Shown here one piece after another: positions 1 to 7,924 of a stretch of DNA of 64,000 nucleotides (position 1 is its first letter; the number at the start of each line of letters is the position of its first letter). This DNA is from Allomuricauda sp. M10. GTDB lineage: Bacteria; Bacteroidota; Bacteroidia; Flavobacteriales; Flavobacteriaceae. A program made the position numbers and the translations under genes. The DNA is taken from the NCBI RefSeq assembly GCF_020782875.1, contig NZ_JAJGBN010000001.1:310001-374000 (forward strand), written 5' to 3'. The notes beneath the pieces are model-generated. The model was given only the letters and a program-made list of their open reading frames with translations. It was not told where the DNA came from and did no database searches.

Positions 1-724
1 TGGAACCACAAGTTCTCAAAGTAGTGTTGGAGAAGTTGGCGTGCATACCGGAACCGTTCCAATCCCCTTTGATAGGTTTTGGGTGGTATTCAATGTAGAA
101 ACCATAATCTTCGGTCAATCTGTCCAAAAGATAACGGGCGGCCCAAACTTGGTCACCAGCAGATTTACCACCTTTAGCAAAAATCTGGAATTCCCACTGT
201 CCACAGGCAACTTCTTGGTTGATACCTTCAAAGTTGATTCCAGCTTCAAGGCACATATCGGCATGGCGCTCAACCAAATCCCTTCCGTGTGTATTTTTAC
301 CACCTACGGAGCAATAGTATAAACCTTGGGGGCCTGGGTACCCATTGATGGGGAAACCAAGTGGCAATTGGGTTCTAGTGTCCATGATGAAGTATTCTTG
401 CTCGAATCCGAACCAGAAATCATCATTTTCATCATCGATGGTAGCCCTAGAGTTGGTCTCGTGTGGGGTCCCGTCTGGGTTCAAAACCTCGGCGATTACC
501 AAATACCCATTGATCCTTCCTGGATCTGGGAAAATGGCAACAGGCTTAAGCAAGCAATCTGAAGAACCTCCCTCTGCTTGTTCAGTGGAACTTCCGTCGA
601 ATGACCAAATTGGACAATCTTCCAACTTTCCGCTGAAATTATCTTCAATCTTTGTTTTGCTCCTCATGTTGGCGGTAGGTTGATAACCGTCCAACCAGAT
701 ATACTCTAATTTTGATTTGCTCAT
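1..724 (-). CDS. Glutamine synthetase, type II (partial, 3' end beyond window)
   Basis: ATP-dependent ligase making glutamine from glutamate and ammonium in the cytoplasm. About 241 residues are visible from the ATG at 724, running off the left edge. The N-terminus reads MSKSKLEYIWLDGYQPT, a beta-grasp domain start, followed by DGSSTEQAEGGSSD and FGFEQEYFIMDT, the last holding metal and substrate-binding acidic residues. Order and spacing match the eukaryote-like GSII family (about 340 residues) rather than bacterial GSI. It is transcribed away from the GSIII gene at 936, so both ammonium-assimilating enzymes share one upstream region with a promoter and G/C-tract motifs described separately. 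Family assignment is secure; which of the two synthetases dominates cannot be read from sequence. Confidence 0.93.
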   Translation of the reverse strand, partial: MSKSKLEYIWLDGYQPTANMRSKTKIEDNFSGKLEDCPIWSFDGSSTEQAEGGSSDCLLKPVAIFPDPGRINGYLVIAEVLNPDGTPHETNSRATIDDENDDFWFGFEQEYFIMDTRTQLPLGFPINGYPGPQGLYYCSVGGKNTHGRDLVERHADMCLEAGINFEGINQEVACGQWEFQIFAKGGKSAGDQVWAARYLLDRLTEDYGFYIEYHPKPIKGDWNGSGMHANFSNTTLRTCGS

Positions 725-762
725 AATTCTGGTAGTTAATTGTTCTCAAAAGTAATGAGCCA

Positions 763-791
763 CAAAAATAAATTTTTCATTTAATTATCAA
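763..791 (-). promoter_or_regulatory. Promoter of the GSII gene (Bacteroidota type)
   Basis: Read on the minus strand, TATTTTTG (763-770) fits the -7 consensus TAnnTTTG of Bacteroidota. A TTG at 789-791 lies 18 bases upstream, inside the usual 17-23 base range for the -33 box. The start of transcription would be near 757, about 33 bases before the GSII start codon. Confidence 0.6.
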
Positions 792-793
792 TG

Positions 794-856
794 TTTTAAG
801 GGGGTAAAATCACAAACTTATCTTTATTATTTATATTACCCCTGTTTTAAGTGGGG
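794..856. promoter_or_regulatory. G4/C4 motif pair between the two glutamine synthetases
   Basis: Two G/C tracts stand in an otherwise AT-rich spacer: TTTTAAGGGGGTAAAA at 794-809 and TACCCCTGTTTTAAGTGGGG at 837-856, the second an interrupted inverted repeat with CCCC and GGGG arms. Similar half-sites (TACCCC / GGGGTA) occur upstream of glnK-amtB at 36897-37032. Relative to the GSII promoter the sites would lie near -45 and -90. That is an inferred position for an activator or repressor; no known Bacteroidota regulator is matched. Confidence 0.4.
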
Positions 857-908
857 ATCAATGAAAAAAAAGTAAATTTTACTCTTTATATTATTAAATT
901 GTTAATTG

Positions 909-916
909 TAGTTTTG
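909..916 (+). promoter_or_regulatory. Candidate -7 box for the GSIII gene
   Basis: TAGTTTTG fits TAnnTTTG and sits 19 bases upstream of the ATG at 936. No TTG lies at the usual distance upstream, so the promoter is weak on its own, which would fit a gene needing an activator at the motifs at 794-856. Confidence 0.35.
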
Positions 917-935
917 GAGTTTAAAACATTTAGAA

Positions 936-3122
936 ATGCCGAAGATCAGATTTCAAGCTTTGGAAGAGAGCCGAAAAAGGGAGCATACCGTTATAAGTGA
1001 AACAGGGAAAAGGTCGGAACTGTTTGGTAAATATGTTTTCAATGAAGAGAAAATGCTCCAGTTTCTGACTAGGGATGCTTTCGAAAACGTAAAATCTGCC
1101 ATTTTTCAAGGCAACAAGATCGATAGAAAAATAGCCGATCAAGTGGCCGAGGGCATGAAGGCTTGGGCCTTGTCCATGGGGGCAACCCATTATACCCACT
1201 GGTTTCAGCCACTGACAGGAGCTACTGCGGAAAAGCATGATGCTTTTTTTGATATTCTCCCAAATGGTCGTGCCATGGAAAAGTTTGGAGGGGCCCAATT
1301 GGTGCAACAGGAGCCGGATGCTTCCAGCTTTCCAAGCGGTGGTATCCGAAACACATTTGAGGCCCGTGGTTATACCGCTTGGGACCCGACTTCACCAGCA
1401 TTTATATACAAGACAACGCTCTGTATTCCCACCATTTTTGTGGCCTATACGGGTGAGGCATTGGATAACAAAGCTCCATTGCTAAGGGCATTGCACGCCA
1501 TTGACCAAGCAGCTACAGGAGTGGCACAATATTTTGATAAGAACGTACGGAAGGTCTATGCTACTTTGGGGTGGGAGCAGGAATATTTCTTGATCGATAA
1601 GGCCTTGGCCAAATCCCGTATTGATCTTTCCACTACGGGTAGAACATTGGTTGGGAGTTTTTCCGCCAAGGGACAACAATTGGACGATCACTATTTTGGG
1701 GTGATTCCACCAAGGGTGTTGAGCTTTATGAGCGACCTGGAAAAGGAATGTACCCAATTGGGGATACCTGTAAAAACCAGACATAACGAGGTGGCTCCCA
1801 ACCAGTTTGAGTTGGCTCCCGTCTTTGAGGAGGCCAACCTTTCCGTAGACCATAATTTATTATTGATGGACGTGATGGAAGAAATTGCGGACCGTCATAA
1901 TTTCTCTGTGCTTTTTCATGAAAAACCCTTCGCGGGCATCAATGGGTCGGGCAAACACAATAACTGGTCATTGGCTACCGATACTGGGGTGAACCTGCTC
2001 AGTCCTGGGACCACACCCATGAAAAATCTTCAGTTTTTGACCTTTTTCGTGAATACCATCAAGGCGGTGGATACCTATGAGGAATTGTTGCGAGCCTCCA
2101 TTGCATCCGCCAGTAATGATCACCGATTAGGAGCCAATGAGGCGCCTCCGCCCATTATTTCCATATTTATAGGAAAGCAATTGAATGATGTGCTTGATGA
2201 ATTGGAAGGTGTTTCCAAAGGAAAACTTTCCCCTGAGGAAAAAACCGAACTCAAACTGAACGTGGTAGGCAAGATTCCGGAAATTTTGCTGGATAATACG
2301 GATAGAAACCGTACTTCGCCCTTTGCCTTTACTGGGAATAAATTTGAAATGAGGGGAGTGGGTTCCAAAATGAACTGCGCCAAACCCATGACCATTCTCA
2401 ACACCATTGTGGCCAAACAGCTTACCGACTTTAAAAAGGAAGTGGATGCGTTGATCGACAAGAAAAAGTTGAAAAAGGACGAGGCTGTTTTCAATGTGCT
2501 GCGTGAATATATCAAAACTTCCAAGCGTATACGGTTTGAAGGGGATGGCTACGGAATGGAGTGGCAGGAGGAGGCACGCCGACGTAAGTTGAGCATCAAC
2601 AAAAATACGCCTGAGGCCCTACAGGTAATCACTGCTAAGGAAAGCGTGACCCTATTTAAGGAAATGGATGTGATGAACGAGGTGGAGCTTACCGCCCATC
2701 AAGATGTGGAACTTGGTGCCTATATCTTTCATATTCAGATAGAAGGCCGTGTTTTGGGTGAAATGGTGTACAATCACATTATACCGGCTGCAGTTAAATA
2801 CCAAAATCTATTGTTGGAAAACATCAACGGACTACGAGAAGTGTATGGAGCTGCCCATAAAAAGGTGGCCGAGGCCCAACTCAACATTTTGGAGCAGATC
2901 GGGGAACACATCATCGAGATCAAAAAGCTTACCGATGAAATGACCGATGCCAGAAGACGGGCCAATGGCATGTCCATGCGGAACAAAAAGGCGCAGGCCT
3001 ATTGCAACAACGTTAAACCTTATTTTGATTCGATACGGGAACAGTCCGATACCTTGGAGAAATTGATTGCCGATGAATTCTGGCCGTTCACCAAGTATAG
3101 GGAAATGCTCTTTTCCAAATAA
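936..3122 (+). CDS. glnN: Glutamine synthetase, type III
   Basis: Large cytoplasmic glutamine synthetase of the GSIII family: 728 residues, the usual length for this class (GSI about 470, GSII about 340). The protein begins MPKIRFQALEESRKRE and carries the conserved GWEQEYFLID (about residue 213), HNEVAPNQFELAPVFEE (about 285), NGSGKHNNWSLAT (about 338) and GANEAPPPIISIF (about 400), covering nucleotide and glutamate binding. The C-terminal 150 residues are helical and charged, typical of GSIII. It is divergent from GSII, so the organism keeps two types adjacent. The AT-rich leader holds a -7 box and G/C-tract motifs that may be nitrogen-responsive. Confidence 0.96.
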   Translation: MPKIRFQALEESRKREHTVISETGKRSELFGKYVFNEEKMLQFLTRDAFENVKSAIFQGNKIDRKIADQVAEGMKAWALSMGATHYTHWFQPLTGATAEKHDAFFDILPNGRAMEKFGGAQLVQQEPDASSFPSGGIRNTFEARGYTAWDPTSPAFIYKTTLCIPTIFVAYTGEALDNKAPLLRALHAIDQAATGVAQYFDKNVRKVYATLGWEQEYFLIDKALAKSRIDLSTTGRTLVGSFSAKGQQLDDHYFGVIPPRVLSFMSDLEKECTQLGIPVKTRHNEVAPNQFELAPVFEEANLSVDHNLLLMDVMEEIADRHNFSVLFHEKPFAGINGSGKHNNWSLATDTGVNLLSPGTTPMKNLQFLTFFVNTIKAVDTYEELLRASIASASNDHRLGANEAPPPIISIFIGKQLNDVLDELEGVSKGKLSPEEKTELKLNVVGKIPEILLDNTDRNRTSPFAFTGNKFEMRGVGSKMNCAKPMTILNTIVAKQLTDFKKEVDALIDKKKLKKDEAVFNVLREYIKTSKRIRFEGDGYGMEWQEEARRRKLSINKNTPEALQVITAKESVTLFKEMDVMNEVELTAHQDVELGAYIFHIQIEGRVLGEMVYNHIIPAAVKYQNLLLENINGLREVYGAAHKKVAEAQLNILEQIGEHIIEIKKLTDEMTDARRRANGMSMRNKKAQAYCNNVKPYFDSIREQSDTLEKLIADEFWPFTKYREMLFSK

Positions 3123-3197
3123 TACTTTTAGTTGAAAAGAAGAGGTTCCGTATCCATAATTTGAAGGGTTTCCGTTATTTTTGCCCAAACCTAATTT

Positions 3198-4376
3198 ATG
3201 TCGTCCGACTCCAGTAAAAGATATGCGCAACGAGGTGTTTCTGCCTCTAAGGAAGATGTGCACAATGCCATTAAGAACATTGATAAAGGTCTTTTTCCCA
3301 AGGCTTTCTGCAAAATAGTGCCCGATTTTCTCACCGGTAGCGAAGACCATTGCTTGGTCATGCATGCCGATGGTGCAGGCACAAAATCTTCCTTGGCTTA
3401 TATGTATTGGAAGGAAACTGGGGACATTTCAGTTTGGAAGGGAATAGCTCAGGATGCTTTGATCATGAACGTGGACGACCTGATCTGTGTAGGTGCCACG
3501 GATAATATCATGCTGTCCTCTACCATAGGTAGAAATAAAAATTTGGTGCCTGGGGAAGTGATTTCTGCCATCATCAACGGTACCGAAGAATTGATTTCCG
3601 ATTTGGACAAACACGGCATTACCATCCATTCCACAGGGGGTGAAACGGCCGATGTGGGTGATCTGGTCCGCACCATCATTGTGGACTCCACGGTTACAGC
3701 ACGTATGAAACGCAGCGAGGTCATCGATAATGCCAATATCAATGTTGGAGACGTAATCGTTGGCTTGGCTTCTTATGGACAGGCAACTTACGAAAGCGGT
3801 TATAATGGTGGTATGGGGAGTAATGGACTTACCTCTGCCCGCCATGATGTTTTCGGAAAATATCTGGCCAAAAAATACCCCGAAAGTTATGATGCTTCGG
3901 TCCCCGAAGAATTGGTTTATTCTGGAAACACAAAATTGACGGATTCGGTTCCCAATGCTCCTTTGGATGCGGGAAAATTGGTATTGTCTCCGACTAGGAC
4001 CTACGCTCCGATCATCAAGAAAATCTTATCAAAATACACTTCCAAAGATATCCATGGAATGGTGCATTGCAGTGGCGGTGCCCAGACCAAGATCCTGCAC
4101 TTTGTAGATCGTTTCCACATCATCAAGGACAATATGTTCCCGATACCTCCACTGTTCAAATTGATACAGGAGCAATCCGGTACCGATTGGAAGGAAATGT
4201 ACCAAGTTTTCAACTGTGGTCATCGCATGGAAATCTATGTGAATGAGCAGGTTGCTGAGGATATTATCTCCATTTCAAAGAGTTTTGGCGTAGATGCCCA
4301 GATCATTGGTAGGGTGGAATCCTCCGAAACCAAAAAATTAACCATCCAAAGCGAGTACGGTAAGTTTGAATATTAG
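3198..4376 (+). CDS. purM: Phosphoribosylformylglycinamidine cyclo-ligase (AIR synthase)
   Basis: Catalyses ATP-dependent closure of formylglycinamidine ribonucleotide to aminoimidazole ribonucleotide, step five of purine synthesis. The 392-residue protein has MHADGAGTKSS near residue 55, MNVDDLICVGATDN near 90 and HSTGGETADVGDLVRT near 145, all PurM hallmarks. It belongs to the longer Bacteroidota form (about 390 residues against about 345 in E. coli). A -7-like TATTTTTG at 3176-3183 lies 14 bases before the ATG, with no TTG at the right distance. The next gene starts 45 bases downstream, so read-through into the redox operon is possible. Confidence 0.93.
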   Translation: MSSDSSKRYAQRGVSASKEDVHNAIKNIDKGLFPKAFCKIVPDFLTGSEDHCLVMHADGAGTKSSLAYMYWKETGDISVWKGIAQDALIMNVDDLICVGATDNIMLSSTIGRNKNLVPGEVISAIINGTEELISDLDKHGITIHSTGGETADVGDLVRTIIVDSTVTARMKRSEVIDNANINVGDVIVGLASYGQATYESGYNGGMGSNGLTSARHDVFGKYLAKKYPESYDASVPEELVYSGNTKLTDSVPNAPLDAGKLVLSPTRTYAPIIKKILSKYTSKDIHGMVHCSGGAQTKILHFVDRFHIIKDNMFPIPPLFKLIQEQSGTDWKEMYQVFNCGHRMEIYVNEQVAEDIISISKSFGVDAQIIGRVESSETKKLTIQSEYGKFEY

Positions 4377-4421
4377 CATACGAATCTCCCTGAAATAGCG
4401 TTTTATTATAAACCTCACGCT

Positions 4422-4862
4422 ATGGAAAGAAAGGAATTTTTGAGGAGTTTGGGTGCCGGTGCAGCTTTCGCCCTAATTTTTCCCTGTCTGCAAGGATGCT
4501 CCAAGGACGAAGTCGATGGGAATATTGTGGAAGAACCTACGGGCGTTGATTTTACAGTCGACCTTAATTCTGCCGAATCGGCAAACCTTGCCAATAATGG
4601 TGGTTTTATCTTAAAAAATTTGGTGGTGATCGCCAAAAACTTGGAAGGCGAATTTATTGCCGCAAGCCAAGTGTGTAGCCATCAATCCTATGATCAAGTT
4701 CGATTTGTGAACCAGAATGGGGGTATATTTTATTGTGATGTGCATGGTTCCCGCTTTGACCAAGATGGAACCCCTTTGAACCAAGTGGATAGTGCTCCTG
4801 CAAAGGCCATCAAAGTATACAATACCGAATTGAACGGTTCCATTCTGCGGATTTTTGAGTAA
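4422..4862 (+). CDS. Rieske [2Fe-2S] domain lipoprotein
   Basis: 146-residue exported protein with a Rieske iron-sulfur fold. The N-terminus has basic residues, a hydrophobic stretch and LQGC at Cys26, consistent with a lipoprotein signal. The cluster ligands are the CxH and CxxH pairs: Cys85-Ser-His87 and Cys105-Asp-Val-His108 (CSHQSYD and YCDVHGS). It is only the electron-carrying domain, with no catalytic oxygenase part. It opens a run of five closely spaced genes (thioredoxin-like, ApbE, DUF4266, DUF3570), so it probably hands electrons within the periplasm or at the inner-membrane surface. Partner and substrate are unknown. Confidence 0.88.
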   Translation: MERKEFLRSLGAGAAFALIFPCLQGCSKDEVDGNIVEEPTGVDFTVDLNSAESANLANNGGFILKNLVVIAKNLEGEFIAASQVCSHQSYDQVRFVNQNGGIFYCDVHGSRFDQDGTPLNQVDSAPAKAIKVYNTELNGSILRIFE

Positions 4863-4881
4863 ACCTTTTTGTCCCGAATTC

Positions 4882-5319
4882 ATGAAAAAGATATTGTTCC
4901 TACTACTTTTTATCTGTGGCACTGTACTTCAGGCCCAAGAATGGCAGCCTAGTTTTTCTGATGCCGTTTCCAAAGCCGCTGAAGAGGACAAACCCGTTGT
5001 TTTGGTGTTTTCCGGGTCGGATTGGTGTGCGCCCTGTATCCGATTGAAGAAGCATATTTTTGATAGTGAGGCGTTTAAGGATTATGCTAAGGAACACTAT
5101 GTGCTGTACAATGCAGACTTCCCTAGAAAGAAGCAGAACCAACTGCCTGAACCCTTGATGACCATGAATAAATCCTTGATTGAGAGGTATAACCCAAAGG
5201 GTTATTTTCCGTTGGTGGTGGTTTTGGATAAAAATGAAAAAGTATTGGGAGAAACAGGTTTTGTGGCCCGTTCTACCCCGGAAAAATATATTGCGACCCT
5301 CAACAAGTTCATCAAATGA
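4882..5319 (+). CDS. Periplasmic thioredoxin-like protein
   Basis: 145-residue exported thioredoxin-fold protein. The ATG at 4882 gives a clean signal peptide (MKKILFLLLFICGTVLQAQ); an upstream non-ATG extension overlapping the Rieske gene is unlikely. The active site reads SDWCAPC with Cys49 and Cys52, the WCxPC form of disulfide reductases, and a cis-proline region follows (GYFPLVVVL). It starts 19 bases after the Rieske stop, and its own stop overlaps the ApbE start as ATGA, so the genes are translationally coupled. The likely role is keeping cysteines of a partner reduced; the nearby DUF4266 lipoprotein with two C-terminal cysteines is one candidate. Confidence 0.88.
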   Translation: MKKILFLLLFICGTVLQAQEWQPSFSDAVSKAAEEDKPVVLVFSGSDWCAPCIRLKKHIFDSEAFKDYAKEHYVLYNADFPRKKQNQLPEPLMTMNKSLIERYNPKGYFPLVVVLDKNEKVLGETGFVARSTPEKYIATLNKFIK

Positions 5320-6314
5320 AAAAGCTATTTGCTCTTTTGTTCAGCCTCTTCTGTATGCTGTCCCAAGGGCAGATGCTACAAAAAGATGTGACCGTTCGGA
5401 AAGTGCTGAAGTTGATGGGAACCCGGTTCGAGATTACCGTGGTGGCCCCCAATGAGGAAATCGGGTACATCAATATAGATTTGGCCGTTTCTGAAATTGA
5501 ACGCATTGAAAAAATCATCTCATCTTGGGATGAGAACTCTGAAACTTCCTTGATCAATAAAAATGCAGGTATAAAACCCGTAAAGGTGTGTCCTGAACTT
5601 TTTGGATTGATAGAGCGTTCCATGAAAATCTCTGAAATTACCGATGGAGCTTTCGATATTACCTATGCCTCCATGGACAATATTTGGAAGTTTGATGGTT
5701 CCATGACCACCCTTCCAACCAAAGAAGAAATCCAGAAATCCATCGCCAAGATCGGCTATCAAAAAATTGTTCTGGATGCTGAAAAGGAAACCGTGTTTTT
5801 GCCCGAACCTGGCATGCGCATCGCTTTTGGTGCCATCGGAAAAGGATACGCTGCTGATCGCGCCAAGGAACTTTTGGTTTCCAAGGATGTGAAAGGGGGA
5901 ATTATCAATGCATCAGGGGATTTGACCACATGGGGAACCAAGGCAACTGGTGAAAAATGGTTGGTGGGTATCGCCAATCCTTTAAGCAAGGATAAGGTTT
6001 TTAGTTGGTTGCCGATCATTGAATCCTCCGTGGCCACTTCAGGCAATTATGAAAAGTTCGTGACCCTTAACGGTAAAAAATATTCCCATATTATCGACCC
6101 ACGGACTGGTTATCCCACTACAGGAATCAGTAGTGTTTCCATTTTCGCCAAACAGGCGGAACTTTGTGATGCCCTCGCCACTGCTGTTTTCATCATGGGA
6201 AGGGACGTTGGCCTACACATGATCAACCAAATTGATGGGGTTGAGGCAGTTGTGATAGACTCGGACAATAAAATTCACAAGACCACAGGTATTATGTTCG
6301 AAGTGAATCCGTAA
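5316..6314 (+). CDS. apbE: FAD:protein FMN transferase
   Basis: Exported enzyme that attaches FMN from FAD to Ser/Thr of target proteins, using Mg2+. The 332-residue protein starts with a signal peptide ending near SQGQ and contains KLMGTRFEITV, GAFDITYASMDNIWKF, IAFGAIGKGYAADRAKE and SHIIDPRTGYPTTG plus CDALATAVFIMG, the ordered ApbE motifs. The aspartate usually found before the GAIAKG motif is phenylalanine here (AFGAIGKG). No FMN_bind-domain target is encoded in the window, so its substrate is open: it may act on a member of this operon or elsewhere. Start overlaps the preceding stop by four bases. Confidence 0.93.
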   Translation: MKKLFALLFSLFCMLSQGQMLQKDVTVRKVLKLMGTRFEITVVAPNEEIGYINIDLAVSEIERIEKIISSWDENSETSLINKNAGIKPVKVCPELFGLIERSMKISEITDGAFDITYASMDNIWKFDGSMTTLPTKEEIQKSIAKIGYQKIVLDAEKETVFLPEPGMRIAFGAIGKGYAADRAKELLVSKDVKGGIINASGDLTTWGTKATGEKWLVGIANPLSKDKVFSWLPIIESSVATSGNYEKFVTLNGKKYSHIIDPRTGYPTTGISSVSIFAKQAELCDALATAVFIMGRDVGLHMINQIDGVEAVVIDSDNKIHKTTGIMFEVNP

Positions 6315-6323
6315 ATTTACAAC

Positions 6324-6533
6324 ATGCGAAAACCTCTATTTTTACTGCTCCTCTTGATTTTTTCAAGCTCTTGCGTCGCCGTTCGGGAATATGACAAGGT
6401 ATATTTGAACGATGTGGAAATGCAATTGGGGGCTAGGGCCAACGAACGTTTTGAAACCAATTTCCATATTTATAGGGAGGCATCTTCTGGTGCCAATGGA
6501 GGAAAAACTGGTGGCGGTTGTGGCTGTAACTAA
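6324..6533 (+). CDS. DUF4266 small lipoprotein with GGGCGCN tail
   Basis: 69-residue protein with a lipoprotein signal (IFSSSC, Cys17). The short mature chain has the DUF4266 pattern VREYDKVYLNDVEMQLG, then FETNFHIYREASSGANGG and the C-terminal GGGCGCN, with Cys66 and Cys68 just before the end. Two vicinal cysteines in a glycine-rich tail suggest metal or thiol chemistry, or a site for modification; function is not known. It lies 9 bases after apbE and 10 bases before the DUF3570 gene, and I recall this gene set travelling together in Bacteroidota and some Proteobacteria. Family assignment is firm, role is not. Confidence 0.85.
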   Translation: MRKPLFLLLLLIFSSSCVAVREYDKVYLNDVEMQLGARANERFETNFHIYREASSGANGGKTGGGCGCN

Positions 6534-6543
6534 CTCAATAATC

Positions 6544-7857
6544 ATGAAGAGCAAGCCACAACAAATCAAAAGCATATTCTTTTTAGGAAATGTTCTGTTC
6601 ATGGTTTTCATGTTGATGGGATCCATCGTTTTTGCCCAACAAAATGATACCTCTTACCAAAAACGGGTGTTGGAGACCAGTGAGGTGGATTTGTTGTTCA
6701 GTTATTACAATCAAAATGGAACCCACGCGGCCGTTACAGGTGGTGAGGGCACTGAGGAACTGACCGATGCCACTTCAACCATTGTGTTGCGCATGCCCAT
6801 GAACGAGAATGATGTGTTGACCATAGATGTAGGGCTTTCGGCCTATACTTCGGCATCTTCCAGTAATATCAATCCGTTGGATGGCGGAATTAATGTAACT
6901 CCTTTTGATGCTTCTTCTGGGGAATCCAGAAAGGATTTGTTGGCTTATATCAACCCAACGTATTCCCACAGTTCTGAAGACCGAAACACCATTTGGAGTG
7001 CCAATGCCTATGTGTCATCTGAATACGATTATTTTTCCATCGGTTTTGGCGGTAGCTATACCAAATTGTTCAACGAGAAGAATACGGAAATTACGTTGAG
7101 CGGTAAGGTGTTTTTGGATAAGTGGAATGCCATTTACCCCATTGAACTTCGGGATGGATTTTTTGATAATCGCATCACGGGAAATGGAACCTATAATCCT
7201 ATTTTTTCTGAATTCGATAAGGAAACTAGAAACTCCTATTCCTTGTCCTTGAGCTTTTCCCAAATATTGACGGAAAAACTGCAAGGAGCACTTTTTTTGG
7301 ATTTGGTTTCCCAGAATGGCTTGCTCAGTACGCCTTTTCAAAGGGTTTATTTTGCTGATTTTGAGGATTTTTATATCGATGATTTTCAGTTAGCGGACAA
7401 TGTGGAGCAATTGCCGGATACTAGGTTGAAGGTTCCATTTGGGGGACGATTGAACTATTACCTGAACGATTTGATCGTATTGCGTACCTATTATCGCTAC
7501 TATTGGGACGATTGGGGCATAACCTCCCATACCGCAAGTTTGGAAGTGCCCTTCAAAATGACCGATAAATTCACCTTGTACCCAACTTATCGCTACTATA
7601 CCCAGACCGCGGCGGATTATTTTTATCCGAAGGAAGTTGCGCTTTCTTCTTACTCCTTTTACACTTCGGACTACGACCTGTCGGATTACAGTTCCCATCA
7701 ATATGGTATGGGTGTACAGTACCGTGATATTTTCACTACGGCACGAGTACTCAATTTTGGTTTGAAGACCATCGACTTGCGTTTTAGCCAGTATGATCGT
7801 AGTGATGGCCTCAATGCGTTCATCATCACATTGGGAACCACTTTTGTGGGCAACTGA
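6544..7857 (+). CDS. DUF3570 family exported protein, probable outer-membrane beta-barrel
   Basis: 437 residues from the ATG at 6544; the open frame extends upstream into DUF4266 but only this start gives a signal peptide (hydrophobic stretch ending VFAQQ). The mature protein is rich in alternating aromatic and polar strands (LRTYYRYYWDDWG, LYPTYRYYTQTAADYFYP) and ends LGTTFVGN, resembling a beta-barrel, though the family lacks a known function. It closes the Rieske-thioredoxin-ApbE-DUF4266 operon. An outer-membrane partner would make the operon span the envelope, with the lipoprotein as a possible cargo or plug. DUF3570 membership is from pattern memory. Confidence 0.8.
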   Translation: MKSKPQQIKSIFFLGNVLFMVFMLMGSIVFAQQNDTSYQKRVLETSEVDLLFSYYNQNGTHAAVTGGEGTEELTDATSTIVLRMPMNENDVLTIDVGLSAYTSASSSNINPLDGGINVTPFDASSGESRKDLLAYINPTYSHSSEDRNTIWSANAYVSSEYDYFSIGFGGSYTKLFNEKNTEITLSGKVFLDKWNAIYPIELRDGFFDNRITGNGTYNPIFSEFDKETRNSYSLSLSFSQILTEKLQGALFLDLVSQNGLLSTPFQRVYFADFEDFYIDDFQLADNVEQLPDTRLKVPFGGRLNYYLNDLIVLRTYYRYYWDDWGITSHTASLEVPFKMTDKFTLYPTYRYYTQTAADYFYPKEVALSSYSFYTSDYDLSDYSSHQYGMGVQYRDIFTTARVLNFGLKTIDLRFSQYDRSDGLNAFIITLGTTFVGN

Positions 7858-7909
7858 CCAAATTTTCTTAGAAAACAATCCAACTAAAAAATCGTAAATT
7901 CGCAGTCTT

Positions 7910-7917
7910 AAGGAGGA
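7910..7917 (+). promoter_or_regulatory. Perfect Shine-Dalgarno sequence before prfA
   Basis: AAGGAGGA lies seven bases before the prfA ATG at 7925. It pairs with the full 16S anti-Shine-Dalgarno core, unlike nearly all other starts in this window, which have AT-rich, purine-poor leaders, as is normal for Bacteroidota. Confidence 0.75.
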
Positions 7918-7924
7918 CAGGTTT

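Noticed and set aside
2832..3365. 177-codon minus-strand frame across the glnN-purM junction
   Set aside because: It is antisense to the ends of two secure genes and has no family resemblance or start signals.
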